From NCBI GenBank assembly GCA_046160425.1, contig JBJXGP010000408.1:1-5056 (forward strand): DNA of 5,056 nucleotides, given 5' to 3'. The position numbers were made by a program, and so were the translations under genes. This DNA is from JAQCEJ01 sp046160425. GTDB taxonomy: Bacteria > Planctomycetota > Planctomycetia > Planctomycetales > Planctomycetaceae. Of this stretch, positions 5,032 through 5,056 are shown in pieces (within the stretch, counting starts at the first letter, position 1; each line of letters starts with the position of its first letter). The notes below the pieces were generated by a model. It worked only from the letters and a program-made list of their open reading frames with translations, did not search any database and was not told where the DNA came from.

Positions 5032-5056
5032 CGATGACAAGTGGAGGGACATCCTC

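Larger units (their letters stand above)
4839..5056. other. Repeat-bearing spacer at the right edge; no gene supported
   Basis: These 218 bases hold two perfect hairpins (4858-4875 and 5013-5031). They also hold a GGGTGG (4852-4857) that can pair with CCACCC (4913-4918) around the first hairpin. Short frames on either strand follow the repeats and do not look like proteins. GGAGGG near 5043-5048 could precede a gene beyond the edge, but this cannot be judged. Confidence 0.5.

Noticed and set aside
4762..5052. Frames on both strands at the right edge (4762-5052 minus, 4795-4989 plus)
   Set aside because: They read through the hairpin repeats and overlap the small gene; nothing protein-like is seen.

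Overview
The window (about 58% G+C by eye) looks like chromosomal DNA of a planctomycete, and every gene I can support is on the + strand. Three things suggest this host. There is a Gly/Pro-rich predicted outer-membrane beta-barrel protein of a kind I associate with planctomycetes (DUF6268-like). Family-typical, GC-moderate versions of GlmU and ArsC are present. The spacers carry palindromic repeats of the GTGTGCCAC(T/G)GCT type that I recall from planctomycete genomes. The assignment comes from memory, not from a search.

Region 1 (1-1856) is a compact probable operon. It starts with the 3' part of a class 1 dihydroorotate-dehydrogenase-like flavoenzyme. After 28 bp comes a NIP-like aquaporin (AqpN type), and after 38 bp an ArsC-type arsenate reductase. 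The last two make a recognised arsenic-detoxification logic: ArsC reduces arsenate to arsenite, and undissociated As(OH)3 can leave through the channel. No ArsR regulator or ArsB/Acr3 pump lies inside the window. The role of the flavoenzyme in this setting is unknown.

Region 2 (1857-2068) is a spacer with two small inverted repeats and no convincing gene. Region 3 (2069-3187) encodes the outer-membrane barrel protein, whose start is uncertain. Region 4 (3184-3319) is a 136-bp element with terminal inverted repeats and two internal perfect hairpins. It fills the whole gap to glmU, overlapping the upstream stop codon and supplying the Shine-Dalgarno-like bases of glmU.

Region 5 (3322-4296) is a GlmU-like protein. 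It has a complete uridyltransferase domain but stops after only the first turns of the left-handed beta-helix, so the acetyltransferase active site is missing. Its stop codon is fused to a second, inverted and degraded copy of the same repeat (4294-4384). Region 6 (4385-5056) is mostly spacer. It holds one small gene (4599-4838, 79 aa) that resembles small immunity-like hypothetical proteins, followed by two more GTGTGCCAC-type hairpins.

I did not find a clear large new system. The points most worth checking are the unusual aquaporin pore, the flavoenzyme linked to arsenic genes, and the repeat-bounded short GlmU.
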